Shown here piece by piece: positions 24,418-31,399 of a DNA stretch of 31,399 nt. The position numbers and the translations under genes were made by a program. The stretch is from NCBI GenBank assembly GCA_945878495.1, contig CAMCTP010000003.1:1-31399 (forward strand), written 5' to 3'. Below the pieces are notes generated by a model that ran no database searches, was not told the origin of the DNA, and worked only from the letters and a program-made list of their open reading frames with translations. Positions within the stretch are counted from its first letter, which is position 1. Each line of letters begins with the position of its first letter. The stretch comes from Rickettsia typhi. Its GTDB lineage: Bacteria; Pseudomonadota; Alphaproteobacteria; Rickettsiales; Deianiraeaceae.

Positions 24418-25173
24418 ATGAATCAAACAAAATCTGTTCATTTCAAGGGAGTTAGTGGAATGATAGAGGGTAAATTGCATGATGTAACATCACAAGACCC
24501 TAATGCGCCAACTGCTTTAGTTTTGCATCCAGATCCATTACATGGAGGAAGCATGAATAACAAGGTTTCATATACTATTTTCAAGGCTTTTAGAGATTGT
24601 GGATTTAATGTATTAAGAATAAATTTTCGTGGAGTTGGAAACTCTCAAGGCAGTTTAAAGGATTTTGAGCAAAATGCAGAAAAGTCAGGAGTTGGTGATG
24701 CGAGCGCGGCAATGAATTGGTTAAAAAAAGAATTCCCGTCAACCTCTCACTATGTTATCGGTGGTTTTTCTTTTGGTTCTTGGATTGGAATGCATACCGT
24801 TATGAGAAGACCTGAGGTTGAATTTTTCATTTCAGTTGCCCCACCTTGTACAACCAGAAGTTTTAGCTTTCTTGACCCATGTCCGGTATCAGGACTTTTT
24901 GTTCATCCTGCTGCTGATGAAATAGCGAAACTTGAGGATTTCATAAAAATGACAAAAGAAACAAACTTTGGAACAGCCAATGTCGACTGTGACATAATTC
25001 AAGATGCAACGCACTTTTTCGACAATGTAAAAAATCCATCCAGTAGCCATTTGGATGAATTGTATGAAAAAATGGTCGCATATATAAACATAAAACTTGC
25101 CACGAGAATAGAGAAGCCAATCAGAAAAAAACGCAGAAGAAGAAAAAAGAAAGATGAGGATTTTGATGATTAG
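24418..25173 (+). CDS. Alpha/beta hydrolase (COG2945-like)
   Basis: This 251-residue serine hydrolase is of a type frequent in alphaproteobacteria. Landmarks are LHPDPLHGGSMNNKV (36-50), RINFRGVGNSQG, the nucleophile elbow GGFSFGSW with Ser118, VAPPCTTRSFSFLDPCP and a C-terminal DATHFF with the candidate catalytic His199. The acid is probably one of the Asp residues near 167. The usual post-strand GDKD-like motif reads HPAADE here, so catalytic competence is somewhat uncertain. The last 20 residues form an unusual basic-then-acidic tail (RKKRRRRKKK, then DEDFDD). The gamma-carbonic anhydrase gene starts 2 nt after its stop. No substrate is known for this group. Confidence 0.85.
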   Translation: MNQTKSVHFKGVSGMIEGKLHDVTSQDPNAPTALVLHPDPLHGGSMNNKVSYTIFKAFRDCGFNVLRINFRGVGNSQGSLKDFEQNAEKSGVGDASAAMNWLKKEFPSTSHYVIGGFSFGSWIGMHTVMRRPEVEFFISVAPPCTTRSFSFLDPCPVSGLFVHPAADEIAKLEDFIKMTKETNFGTANVDCDIIQDATHFFDNVKNPSSSHLDELYEKMVAYINIKLATRIEKPIRKKRRRRKKKDEDFDD

Positions 25174-25175
25174 AG

Positions 25176-25709
25176 ATGATAAAATCATTTTTAGGAATCG
25201 ATCCAATAATCGATAAAACGGTATTTATAGCCCAAAATGTAAATATAATAGGAGATGTATATATTGAAGAAAAATCAAGCATTTGGTACCAATCTGTTCT
25301 AAGGGGTGATGTTGCAAAAATTAAAATAGGAAAAAATACCAATATCCAAGATATGACGGTAATTCACGGAACCAGACCAAACCACATTGCAAATAAAACA
25401 GGAGATCTTGGCGGTCCGATAAACATAGGAGATAATGTAACTGTTGGACACAGCTGTATTCTTCATGCGTGTACTGTAAAAAATAACTCGTTTATTGGCA
25501 TGCAATCATTATTAATGGATCTTTCGGTTGTAAATGAAAACGCAATGCTAGCAGCTGGTAGCCTCCTTCCGCCAGCAAAAATAATTCCAAGTGGTGAGTT
25601 ATGGGGTGGCAGACCGGCAAAATTCATGAGAAAGTTGACAAATGAAGAAATAGCTTTTATTCAAATATCCGCCGATAATTACAGTCTTTTAGCAATGCAA
25701 TACATCTAG
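25176..25709 (+). CDS. Gamma-carbonic anhydrase-like hexapeptide protein
   Basis: This 177-residue left-handed beta-helix protein belongs to the gamma-CA/YrdA/PaaY family. Repeating hexapeptides run from about residue 15 to 130. The three zinc-binding histidines are present at H64 (VIHGT), H92 and H97 (GHSCILH), as is the conserved R43 (LRGD). The C-terminus has the family's WGGRPAKFMRKLT and a terminal helix. It may hydrate CO2, though many bacterial homologues show little activity. It is the second gene after the alpha/beta hydrolase, with a 2-nt gap, and lies 62 nt before alaS. Confidence 0.9.
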   Translation: MIKSFLGIDPIIDKTVFIAQNVNIIGDVYIEEKSSIWYQSVLRGDVAKIKIGKNTNIQDMTVIHGTRPNHIANKTGDLGGPINIGDNVTVGHSCILHACTVKNNSFIGMQSLLMDLSVVNENAMLAAGSLLPPAKIIPSGELWGGRPAKFMRKLTNEEIAFIQISADNYSLLAMQYI

Positions 25710-25721
25710 TGATTATAAAAA

Positions 25722-25733
25722 ACTTGCATTTTA
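25722..25733 (+). repeat. 12-mer ACTTGCATTTTA, copy 3 (upstream of alaS)
   Basis: This is identical to the copies at 1477-1488 and 24366-24377. TTGCAT begins 48 nt before the alaS ATG. No convincing -10 follows at 16-18 nt; TTTGAT comes after 13 nt and TTATGG after 21. It is probably the alaS promoter region. Confidence 0.45.
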
Positions 25734-25771
25734 TGATAAATGTTTGATCCTTATGGAAAGAAAATAAGAAT

Positions 25772-28363
25772 ATGAAAAACTTTCAAGATATAAGAAATAC
25801 ATTTACAAATTATTTCGCAAACAAGGATCACGGGATTATAAAATCATCATCATTAATACCTGAAAATGATCCGAGCTTAATGTTCGTTAATAGTGGAATG
25901 GTTCAATTTAAAGATATTTTTCTGGGATTAAAAAAATCAGAATTTAACAACGCAACGACAATACAAAAATCATTAAGAGCCGGAGGGAAGCACAATGATC
26001 TCGACAATGTCGGATACACAACAAGACATCACACATTTTTCGAAATGCTTGGAAATTTCTCTTTTGGCGGATACTTTAAAGAACAAGCAATTAAACATGC
26101 TTGGGATTTTTTAACAAAAGAAATATCAATAAATCCTGATAAATTATACATTACAGTTTATCACACAGACCAAGAAGCGTTTGATATATGGAAAAAACTT
26201 ACTGGATTTTCAGAGTCAAAAATCATCAAAATATCAACAAATGATAACTTTTGGCAAATGGCAGAAACCGGCCCTTGTGGACCTTGTTCTGAGATTTATT
26301 ATGACTATGGAGATTCTGTAAAAGGTGGATTGCCTGGCTCGGCAGATCAAGATGGAGATAGATTTTGCGAGATATGGAATCTTGTTTTTATGCAATATGA
26401 AAGATTGAAAAATGGTGAATTGGTTGAATTAAAGCAAAAATGCGTTGATACGGGGATGGGTCTTGAAAGATTGGTGTCTGTTTTGGAGGGCAAAACTGAC
26501 AATTTTCAAACATCTTTATTTTCAAGCTTAATTCAAAAATCTGAAGAAATTTTTAGCGCAAAAGATCAAAAATTCAACATAAATCATAGAATAATAGCTG
26601 ATCATATTAGATCGGCATCTTTTTTAATATCAGAGGGGTTAACACCGTCAAATGAGAGTAGGGGGTATGTTTTAAGGAGAATAATGAGGCGAGCAATGAG
26701 GTATGCTAATGAAATGTCGCCAAATAAAGCATTGTTATCAAATTTAACCGATAGATTAAATGAATTAATGTCAGAACAATATCCTGAAATATCACAAAAT
26801 ATAGATACAATAAAACAAACTATAAAAGCAGAAGAGGAGTCTTTTAAAGAGAATTTATCACGAGGAATTGGATTAATTTGTAAAGAATTCGGAATCAATA
26901 ATACATCAGAAATAAATAGCACTCACAGTCTTTCAGGATCGGCTGCATTTAAACTTTACGATACATATGGCTTTCCAATTGACATGAGTTCAGATATAAT
27001 GAGAAGATCTGGCGGATCAATTGATGTTGATGGCTTTGATATGGAAATGCAGGAGCAAAAAAATCGATCAAAAAAGAGTTGGAAGGGTGCCGAAGGTTTT
27101 CAAAACGAGCAAATTTTTAAAATTGATAACATAAAGCAAAATGTTGATTTTAATCAAAATGAATCTCAATCAAAAATATTGAAAATAATAAAAAATTACG
27201 AATTTAGCGATAATGCAAATGAGTTAGCTACAGATAAAATCTGGATTTTATTCGATAATTTATGTCTATACCCAGAAGGCGGAGGACAAGAATCAGATCA
27301 CGGATATGGATTTAAAGATAATGAAAAAATTCTAGAAATTATAGATGTACAAAAAAAATCAGGGCTAGTGTTCTGCAAAATTTCTAATCAGAAAAATATT
27401 TCAGTTGGAGATATTTTAGTCTTAAAACCAGACAACATAAGGAGAAGAAAATTAAAAAATGGACACACAGCAACGCATTTACTTCAATCGGCTTTGAAAA
27501 AAATAGTCAATTCCGATGCAAAACAAATGGGATCAAAAATTTATCCAGATTACCTAAGATTCGATTTTAATTCAAGCAAAAATTTATCATCGGATGAAAT
27601 AAAAAGCGTAGAAAATTATGTAAATAATATTATAATATCGGACATCAATGTTTGTGCGACTGAAGATCAAAAAAAAGAGGATGCGATTCAGCTTGGAGCG
27701 GTTGCGAATTTTGGCGATAAGTATGAAGATCTGGTAAGAATTGTAAAAATTCAAGACCAATCAATGGAATTGTGTGGCGGAATGCATGCGTCAAAAACAT
27801 CGGAAATTGAAGGTTTTAAAATATTAAAATCGTATGGAATATCATCCGGAGTTTATAGGATTGAAGCGATAACAGGTGAAACAGAAAACCATTCAAAAAT
27901 CGCAGAAATTTCAAAAATTTTAGACTGTGAGACGACCGAAATTAATGCCAAAATTATCCAATTAATTGAAAAAAATAAACTACTGGAAAAAAATAATCAA
28001 GAGTTGATAATCAAGCATCTATCAATAAATCCGGAAAATATTGTCAATAAAAATGGATTTGATGTATATTTACTGTATCATGAAAATCAAGATTCAAAAT
28101 TTGCAAAAGATGTATCATTAAATTGCGGAAATAGAATCGATGATAAATCATGTTTAATAACAGTGTTTAATAACTTAAACAGCTCATCAATCAGCATTTT
28201 TTCGAAATCATCCGAAATTTCTGCAATTAACATTTTACATAATATTACGCAATCTATAGCCCAAATAAAATCTGGAGGAGGAAACCAAAAATTCGCAATG
28301 AGTGGACTGAAAACATTAATCGCAAGGGATGATTTAATTGAAATAGTCAAAAAAATTTTATAA
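25772..28363 (+). CDS. alaS: Alanine-tRNA ligase
   Basis: AlaRS charges tRNA-Ala and edits mischarged Ser and Gly. At 863 residues it is close to the usual 870. The N-terminal class II core has FVNSGMVQFKDIFLG, the TRHHTFFEMLGNFSFGGYF motif, TGPCGPCSEIYYD and a GLERL motif. The editing domain has zinc residues GHTATHLLQ and CGGMH, where Met replaces the common Thr. A glycine-containing C-Ala segment (SGGGNQKFAMSG) is near the end. rsh follows after 3 nt. In many alphaproteobacteria alaS is next to recA; here it is not. Confidence 0.97.
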   Translation: MKNFQDIRNTFTNYFANKDHGIIKSSSLIPENDPSLMFVNSGMVQFKDIFLGLKKSEFNNATTIQKSLRAGGKHNDLDNVGYTTRHHTFFEMLGNFSFGGYFKEQAIKHAWDFLTKEISINPDKLYITVYHTDQEAFDIWKKLTGFSESKIIKISTNDNFWQMAETGPCGPCSEIYYDYGDSVKGGLPGSADQDGDRFCEIWNLVFMQYERLKNGELVELKQKCVDTGMGLERLVSVLEGKTDNFQTSLFSSLIQKSEEIFSAKDQKFNINHRIIADHIRSASFLISEGLTPSNESRGYVLRRIMRRAMRYANEMSPNKALLSNLTDRLNELMSEQYPEISQNIDTIKQTIKAEEESFKENLSRGIGLICKEFGINNTSEINSTHSLSGSAAFKLYDTYGFPIDMSSDIMRRSGGSIDVDGFDMEMQEQKNRSKKSWKGAEGFQNEQIFKIDNIKQNVDFNQNESQSKILKIIKNYEFSDNANELATDKIWILFDNLCLYPEGGGQESDHGYGFKDNEKILEIIDVQKKSGLVFCKISNQKNISVGDILVLKPDNIRRRKLKNGHTATHLLQSALKKIVNSDAKQMGSKIYPDYLRFDFNSSKNLSSDEIKSVENYVNNIIISDINVCATEDQKKEDAIQLGAVANFGDKYEDLVRIVKIQDQSMELCGGMHASKTSEIEGFKILKSYGISSGVYRIEAITGETENHSKIAEISKILDCETTEINAKIIQLIEKNKLLEKNNQELIIKHLSINPENIVNKNGFDVYLLYHENQDSKFAKDVSLNCGNRIDDKSCLITVFNNLNSSSISIFSKSSEISAINILHNITQSIAQIKSGGGNQKFAMSGLKTLIARDDLIEIVKKIL

Positions 28364-28366
28364 AAA

Positions 28367-30571
28367 ATGATTGATAAATTTGAGACCTACATAACGATAG
28401 AAGATTTCAAGGAAAATATAAAATCTAAAAAAAATATATCCACAGAACAAGAAACACTAATATTAAAAGCATTGGAATTCGCAAAAAATAAGCACTATGG
28501 ACAAAAAAGAAAAACAGGTCATGAGTATTATTTACACCCACTAGCGGTGGCTAATATTATACTAAAATTAAATTTTGACACCGATAGCATAATAGGTGCA
28601 ATATTGCACGATACAGTAGAAGATACAGACGCGACTCTTGAGGTTATTGCCAAAGAATTCGGAGAAAATGTTGCAACAATAGTCGATGGAGTAACAAAAT
28701 TAAATGAGATAAAATACAAAACAAAAGAGGTACAGCAAATGGAAAATTTGCGAAAATTATTCATCGCAATGTCAAAAGATGTTCGTGTTCTGATTATAAA
28801 AATTTGCGACAGATTGCACAACATCATGACAATGAATGGTATAAAAAGTTATAAAAAAAGAAGATCAAAGGCAATGGAAACTCTTGAAATATACGCTCCA
28901 TTGGCCGAAAGAATAGGTTTATACGCTGTAAAAAATCTTCTCGAAGACATGTCCTTCGATATAATAAATCCAGAAGGAAGACAGGTTGTATTAAATAAAT
29001 TGGATGAAATAAAGCAATTCTCTGGCGGCCAAGAAACAATTTACCTAGAGGAAATTAAGTCAATCTTTACAGCAAAAAATATATCAACCGACGTATCGTT
29101 CAGATACAAAGAGCCTTACTCTATATGGAAAAAGATGCAAAATAAAGGAGTATCTTTTGCAAAAATTTTTGACATTATTGGATATAGAATTATAGTTGAA
29201 AATCAAGAAAATTGCTATCTTGCATTAAATGAAGTGCATAAAAAATTCAAATTTATACAAAACTCTTTCATGGATTATATAAGCAATCCCAAAGATAATG
29301 GATACAAATCAATTCATACATCAGTGGTAACTGATAACGGAGTTGTAATGGAATTTCAAATCAGAACAAAGGAAATGGATTTTAACGCAGAATATGGATT
29401 TGCAGCTCACTGGATTTACAAAGATAAAATCTTGCCAAATCAGCAATTTGATGTATATGAATTAAAATGGATGAATCGTATAGTTGAAATTTTAAACTCA
29501 GAATATCCTGCAGCGGATATTATGGAATACGCAAAATTAGAGCTAAATAGTAATTTAATTTTCGTATTTACAAAAAAAGGAGATGTTGTTAGTATGCCTC
29601 AAGGATCTACAATATTAGACTTTGCATTCCTCCTAAATGAAAATATTGGATCACATTTTTATTACGCTCAAATTGAAAATGTTCAACTTTATAGCCCACA
29701 ACATAGATTGAAAAATGGAGATAAAGTTGAAATATTTACATCAAAACATTCCGCTGTATCCAGAGATTGGATTAATTTTGTAAAAACCCCAGATGCCAAA
29801 CTTGCAATTCTAAAAATATTAAACAATCAACAAGAGCAGGGAGCTATTCAAAAGGGCTTGGAAATGCTGCAAAAAGCTTTCAATTTAAGAGGTATAAAAT
29901 TAACCAATGAAATTCTTGATATATGTCTAAAAAAATCAAAAGAAAGTACAATGGAAGATTTTTACAGAAAAATTCATAATTCAAAAATAAACCCAATTAC
30001 CATTATAAATGAGATTTTTAGCAATAATTATAAAGACATCAATAATGCAACAAAAAAGAAATATCAACAATTTAATAGAATAGAAAAGCAAGCAGTTTTT
30101 ATAAATGAGATTCCAAATTTCCGATGCTTTTTATCTAGCTGCTGTTCATCCCAAAATAATGTAAATCTTCTAAATCTTGATAAACAAGGATACATACTTA
30201 GTTATTCGGAATCAGGAGCTTTTTTGCATAAAAAAGACTGTAAAATATTTAAAAAAAATGCAATAATAAATACCAGTATATTTGAAGTGTCAATAAAATC
30301 AAAAGAATCAAATTTATCAAAAAAAATAATGTTTAATCTATATATAGGGGAAAAGCTTGAAAATGAAGAATATACAAAAATTGATGAAACAATTAAAGCT
30401 AATTCTGGTGAGATTTTAGAAATAACAAATATCAAAATCCTCGATGACTTCAAAAAAACAAAGCTTAAAATTGCATTGCTTGATAAGAATAATGTAAATA
30501 CGATAATGGAAGAAATATGCAATCTTGAAATTTTTAACAACATAGAAACTTACTATGAAAAGACGATTTAA
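28367..30571 (+). CDS. RelA/SpoT homologue, bifunctional (p)ppGpp synthetase/hydrolase
   Basis: This 734-residue long RSH protein controls the stringent response. The hydrolase HD domain has H43, H57 and HDTVEDT (81-87), and RVLIIKICDRLHNI. The synthetase domain has RYKEPYSIWKKM, DYISNPKDNGYKSIHTSV and the E-x-Q motif in MEFQIRTKEMDFNAEYGFAAHW. A TGS domain follows (VFTKKGDVVSMPQGSTILDFAF), then a reduced zinc-finger-like region (SSCCS, HKKDC) and a C-terminal ACT-like domain. Both catalytic domains look intact, so it is probably the single bifunctional Rel/SpoT. It starts 3 nt after alaS and overlaps truA by 17 nt. Confidence 0.95.
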   Translation: MIDKFETYITIEDFKENIKSKKNISTEQETLILKALEFAKNKHYGQKRKTGHEYYLHPLAVANIILKLNFDTDSIIGAILHDTVEDTDATLEVIAKEFGENVATIVDGVTKLNEIKYKTKEVQQMENLRKLFIAMSKDVRVLIIKICDRLHNIMTMNGIKSYKKRRSKAMETLEIYAPLAERIGLYAVKNLLEDMSFDIINPEGRQVVLNKLDEIKQFSGGQETIYLEEIKSIFTAKNISTDVSFRYKEPYSIWKKMQNKGVSFAKIFDIIGYRIIVENQENCYLALNEVHKKFKFIQNSFMDYISNPKDNGYKSIHTSVVTDNGVVMEFQIRTKEMDFNAEYGFAAHWIYKDKILPNQQFDVYELKWMNRIVEILNSEYPAADIMEYAKLELNSNLIFVFTKKGDVVSMPQGSTILDFAFLLNENIGSHFYYAQIENVQLYSPQHRLKNGDKVEIFTSKHSAVSRDWINFVKTPDAKLAILKILNNQQEQGAIQKGLEMLQKAFNLRGIKLTNEILDICLKKSKESTMEDFYRKIHNSKINPITIINEIFSNNYKDINNATKKKYQQFNRIEKQAVFINEIPNFRCFLSSCCSSQNNVNLLNLDKQGYILSYSESGAFLHKKDCKIFKKNAIINTSIFEVSIKSKESNLSKKIMFNLYIGEKLENEEYTKIDETIKANSGEILEITNIKILDDFKKTKLKIALLDKNNVNTIMEEICNLEIFNNIETYYEKTI

Positions 30572-31343
30572 AGTTACCGTTCAATATATCGGAGATAGAT
30601 ATCGTGGCATGCAAAAACAAAGTCATACCAAGCTCACGATTCAAGAAATTCTTGAAACCGTTTTATCAAAAATAACAAATGAAAAAATTGAGATAAGATA
30701 TGCAGGAAGAACAGATTCCGGAGTTTCTGCAACCGGTCAAGTAATTGATTTTTTAATAACAAATCAAAATATAGAAATAAAAAATATTTTAAAAGGCTCA
30801 AATTCATTACTAAAAAAAGAAGACATAACTCTCATTGACGTGGAAGAGGTTAATATAGATTTTAATTCAAGATTTGACGCTATTTCAAGGACTTATAAAT
30901 ACTTTATTCACAACCATCCAATGCCTTTTGCTTGTAGGAAAATGTCGCATTTACACATACATACTCCGTTGAATATTGACAAAATGCTTTTAGCATCTCA
31001 GTATTTGCTCGGAAAACATGATTTCACATCTTTTAGCAAAAAATCTCCATCAAATATACAAAATCCCATAAGAACAATCGAGTTAATTAATATCGAAAAA
31101 ACAAACAATGATTTTGAAATAATAATCACAATAAAGGGCAAATCTTTTTTGCACAACATGGTCAGAATAATAGTCGGAACCTTGATAGAAGCTGGCATTG
31201 AATCAATTTCGTCACAAGATGTAAAATTTATACTAGATGCAAAAGATAGAAAAATGGCAAAAAAAACCGTTTCTCCGAACGCTTTGTATTTTTGGGACGT
31301 TGAATATAAAAACGGCAATTATCCCTTGACAAACAAAAAATAG
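30555..31343 (+). CDS. truA: tRNA pseudouridine(38-40) synthase TruA
   Basis: TruA isomerises U38-U40 in the anticodon arm of many tRNAs. It has 262 residues, normal length. The catalytic aspartate is D54 in YAGRTDSGVSATGQ. Other landmarks are the opening VQYIGDRYRGMQ, SRFDAISRTYKYFI, GKHDFTSF and SFLHNMVRIIVGTLIEAG. The start codon lies inside rsh (17-nt overlap), so it is translationally coupled as the last gene of an alaS-rsh-truA operon. The promoter for the next gene overlaps its stop codon. Confidence 0.96.
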   Translation: MKRRFKVTVQYIGDRYRGMQKQSHTKLTIQEILETVLSKITNEKIEIRYAGRTDSGVSATGQVIDFLITNQNIEIKNILKGSNSLLKKEDITLIDVEEVNIDFNSRFDAISRTYKYFIHNHPMPFACRKMSHLHIHTPLNIDKMLLASQYLLGKHDFTSFSKKSPSNIQNPIRTIELINIEKTNNDFEIIITIKGKSFLHNMVRIIVGTLIEAGIESISSQDVKFILDAKDRKMAKKTVSPNALYFWDVEYKNGNYPLTNKK

Positions 31344-31353
31344 ATGTTATATA
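31326..31353 (+). promoter_or_regulatory. Promoter for the gene starting at 31376
   Basis: TTGACA (31326-31331) and TATATA (31348-31353) are 16 nt apart, giving a near-consensus promoter. The -35 lies in the last codons of truA and is 50 nt before the next ATG, so the downstream gene need not depend on the alaS operon. Confidence 0.6.
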
Positions 31354-31375
31354 TAAAATATAATAATCTGTATAT

Positions 31376-31399
31376 ATGACATTTTTTGAATTTTTACAA
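31376..31399 (+). CDS. 5' end of a gene running off the window
   Basis: An ATG at 31376 opens a frame of eight codons (MTFFEFLQ) to the window edge, 50 nt after a strong -35 box. Too little is present to name the product. Confidence 0.4.

Noticed and set aside
26602..26922. 106-codon minus-strand ORF inside alaS
   Set aside because: It lies wholly opposite conserved alanyl-tRNA synthetase sequence and is a shadow frame.
1..31399. CRISPR arrays, insertion sequences, phage or toxin-antitoxin modules
   Set aside because: No regularly spaced repeats, transposase or integrase motifs, or recognisable toxin-antitoxin pairs were seen. The closest candidates (HTH/TM protein with cydB; TM protein with YgjP) do not fit such modules.

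Overview
The window is a dense, AT-rich (about 30% G+C by eye) piece of bacterial chromosome carrying mostly housekeeping genes. A low-GC alphaproteobacterium fits best. The evidence is a C4-pathway 5-aminolevulinate synthase (hemA), an alphaproteobacterial-type LysA, a COG2945-like alpha/beta hydrolase, RNase J next to BirA, and CTTGAC-type -35 boxes. hisD and lysA suggest amino-acid biosynthesis that classical Rickettsia lack, so I do not assign a genus. I saw no rRNA, insertion sequence, prophage, CRISPR array or obvious defence island.

Layout. 1-1055: 3'-truncated hisD (minus), then the only gene-free stretch over 300 bases (1112-1533). 1534-4342: cspA (plus), then a TM protein translationally coupled to a YgjP-type metallopeptidase, and recA (minus). 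4364-9066: a SulP transporter fused to a beta-carbonic anhydrase, tRNA-Cys(GCA), and the rnj-birA operon (minus). 9198-10672: a short RodZ-like HTH/TM protein and cydB (plus). 10674-15452: hemH (minus), an orphan lipoprotein with lysA (plus), terC (minus), xthA (plus). 15542-17762: an orphan coiled-coil protein (plus) facing hemA-xseB (minus). 17817-23359: pepP, mnmG and a short divergent mutS (plus). 23364-24312: a TSUP permease behind a 50-residue basic ORF (minus). 24418-31343: alpha/beta hydrolase, gamma-carbonic anhydrase, alaS, rsh (spoT/rel) and truA (plus), with a new gene starting at 31376.

Themes. Haem synthesis (hemA, hemH) and the bd oxidase subunit cydB occur together, as do two unrelated carbonic anhydrases plus an anion transporter. 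DNA repair is represented by recA, xthA, xseB and mutS. Translation and the stringent response are represented by tRNA-Cys, mnmG, alaS, rsh and truA.

The most interesting signals are genome-style features. Many genes have a TTGAC or TTGCA -35-like box about 47-58 nt upstream of the start codon. Leaders lack a Shine-Dalgarno sequence. TGA stops are nearly absent, with the only two lying inside ATGA overlaps. All four convergent gene pairs abut or overlap. Several unrecognised proteins also deserve a look. I found no convincing new multi-gene system.
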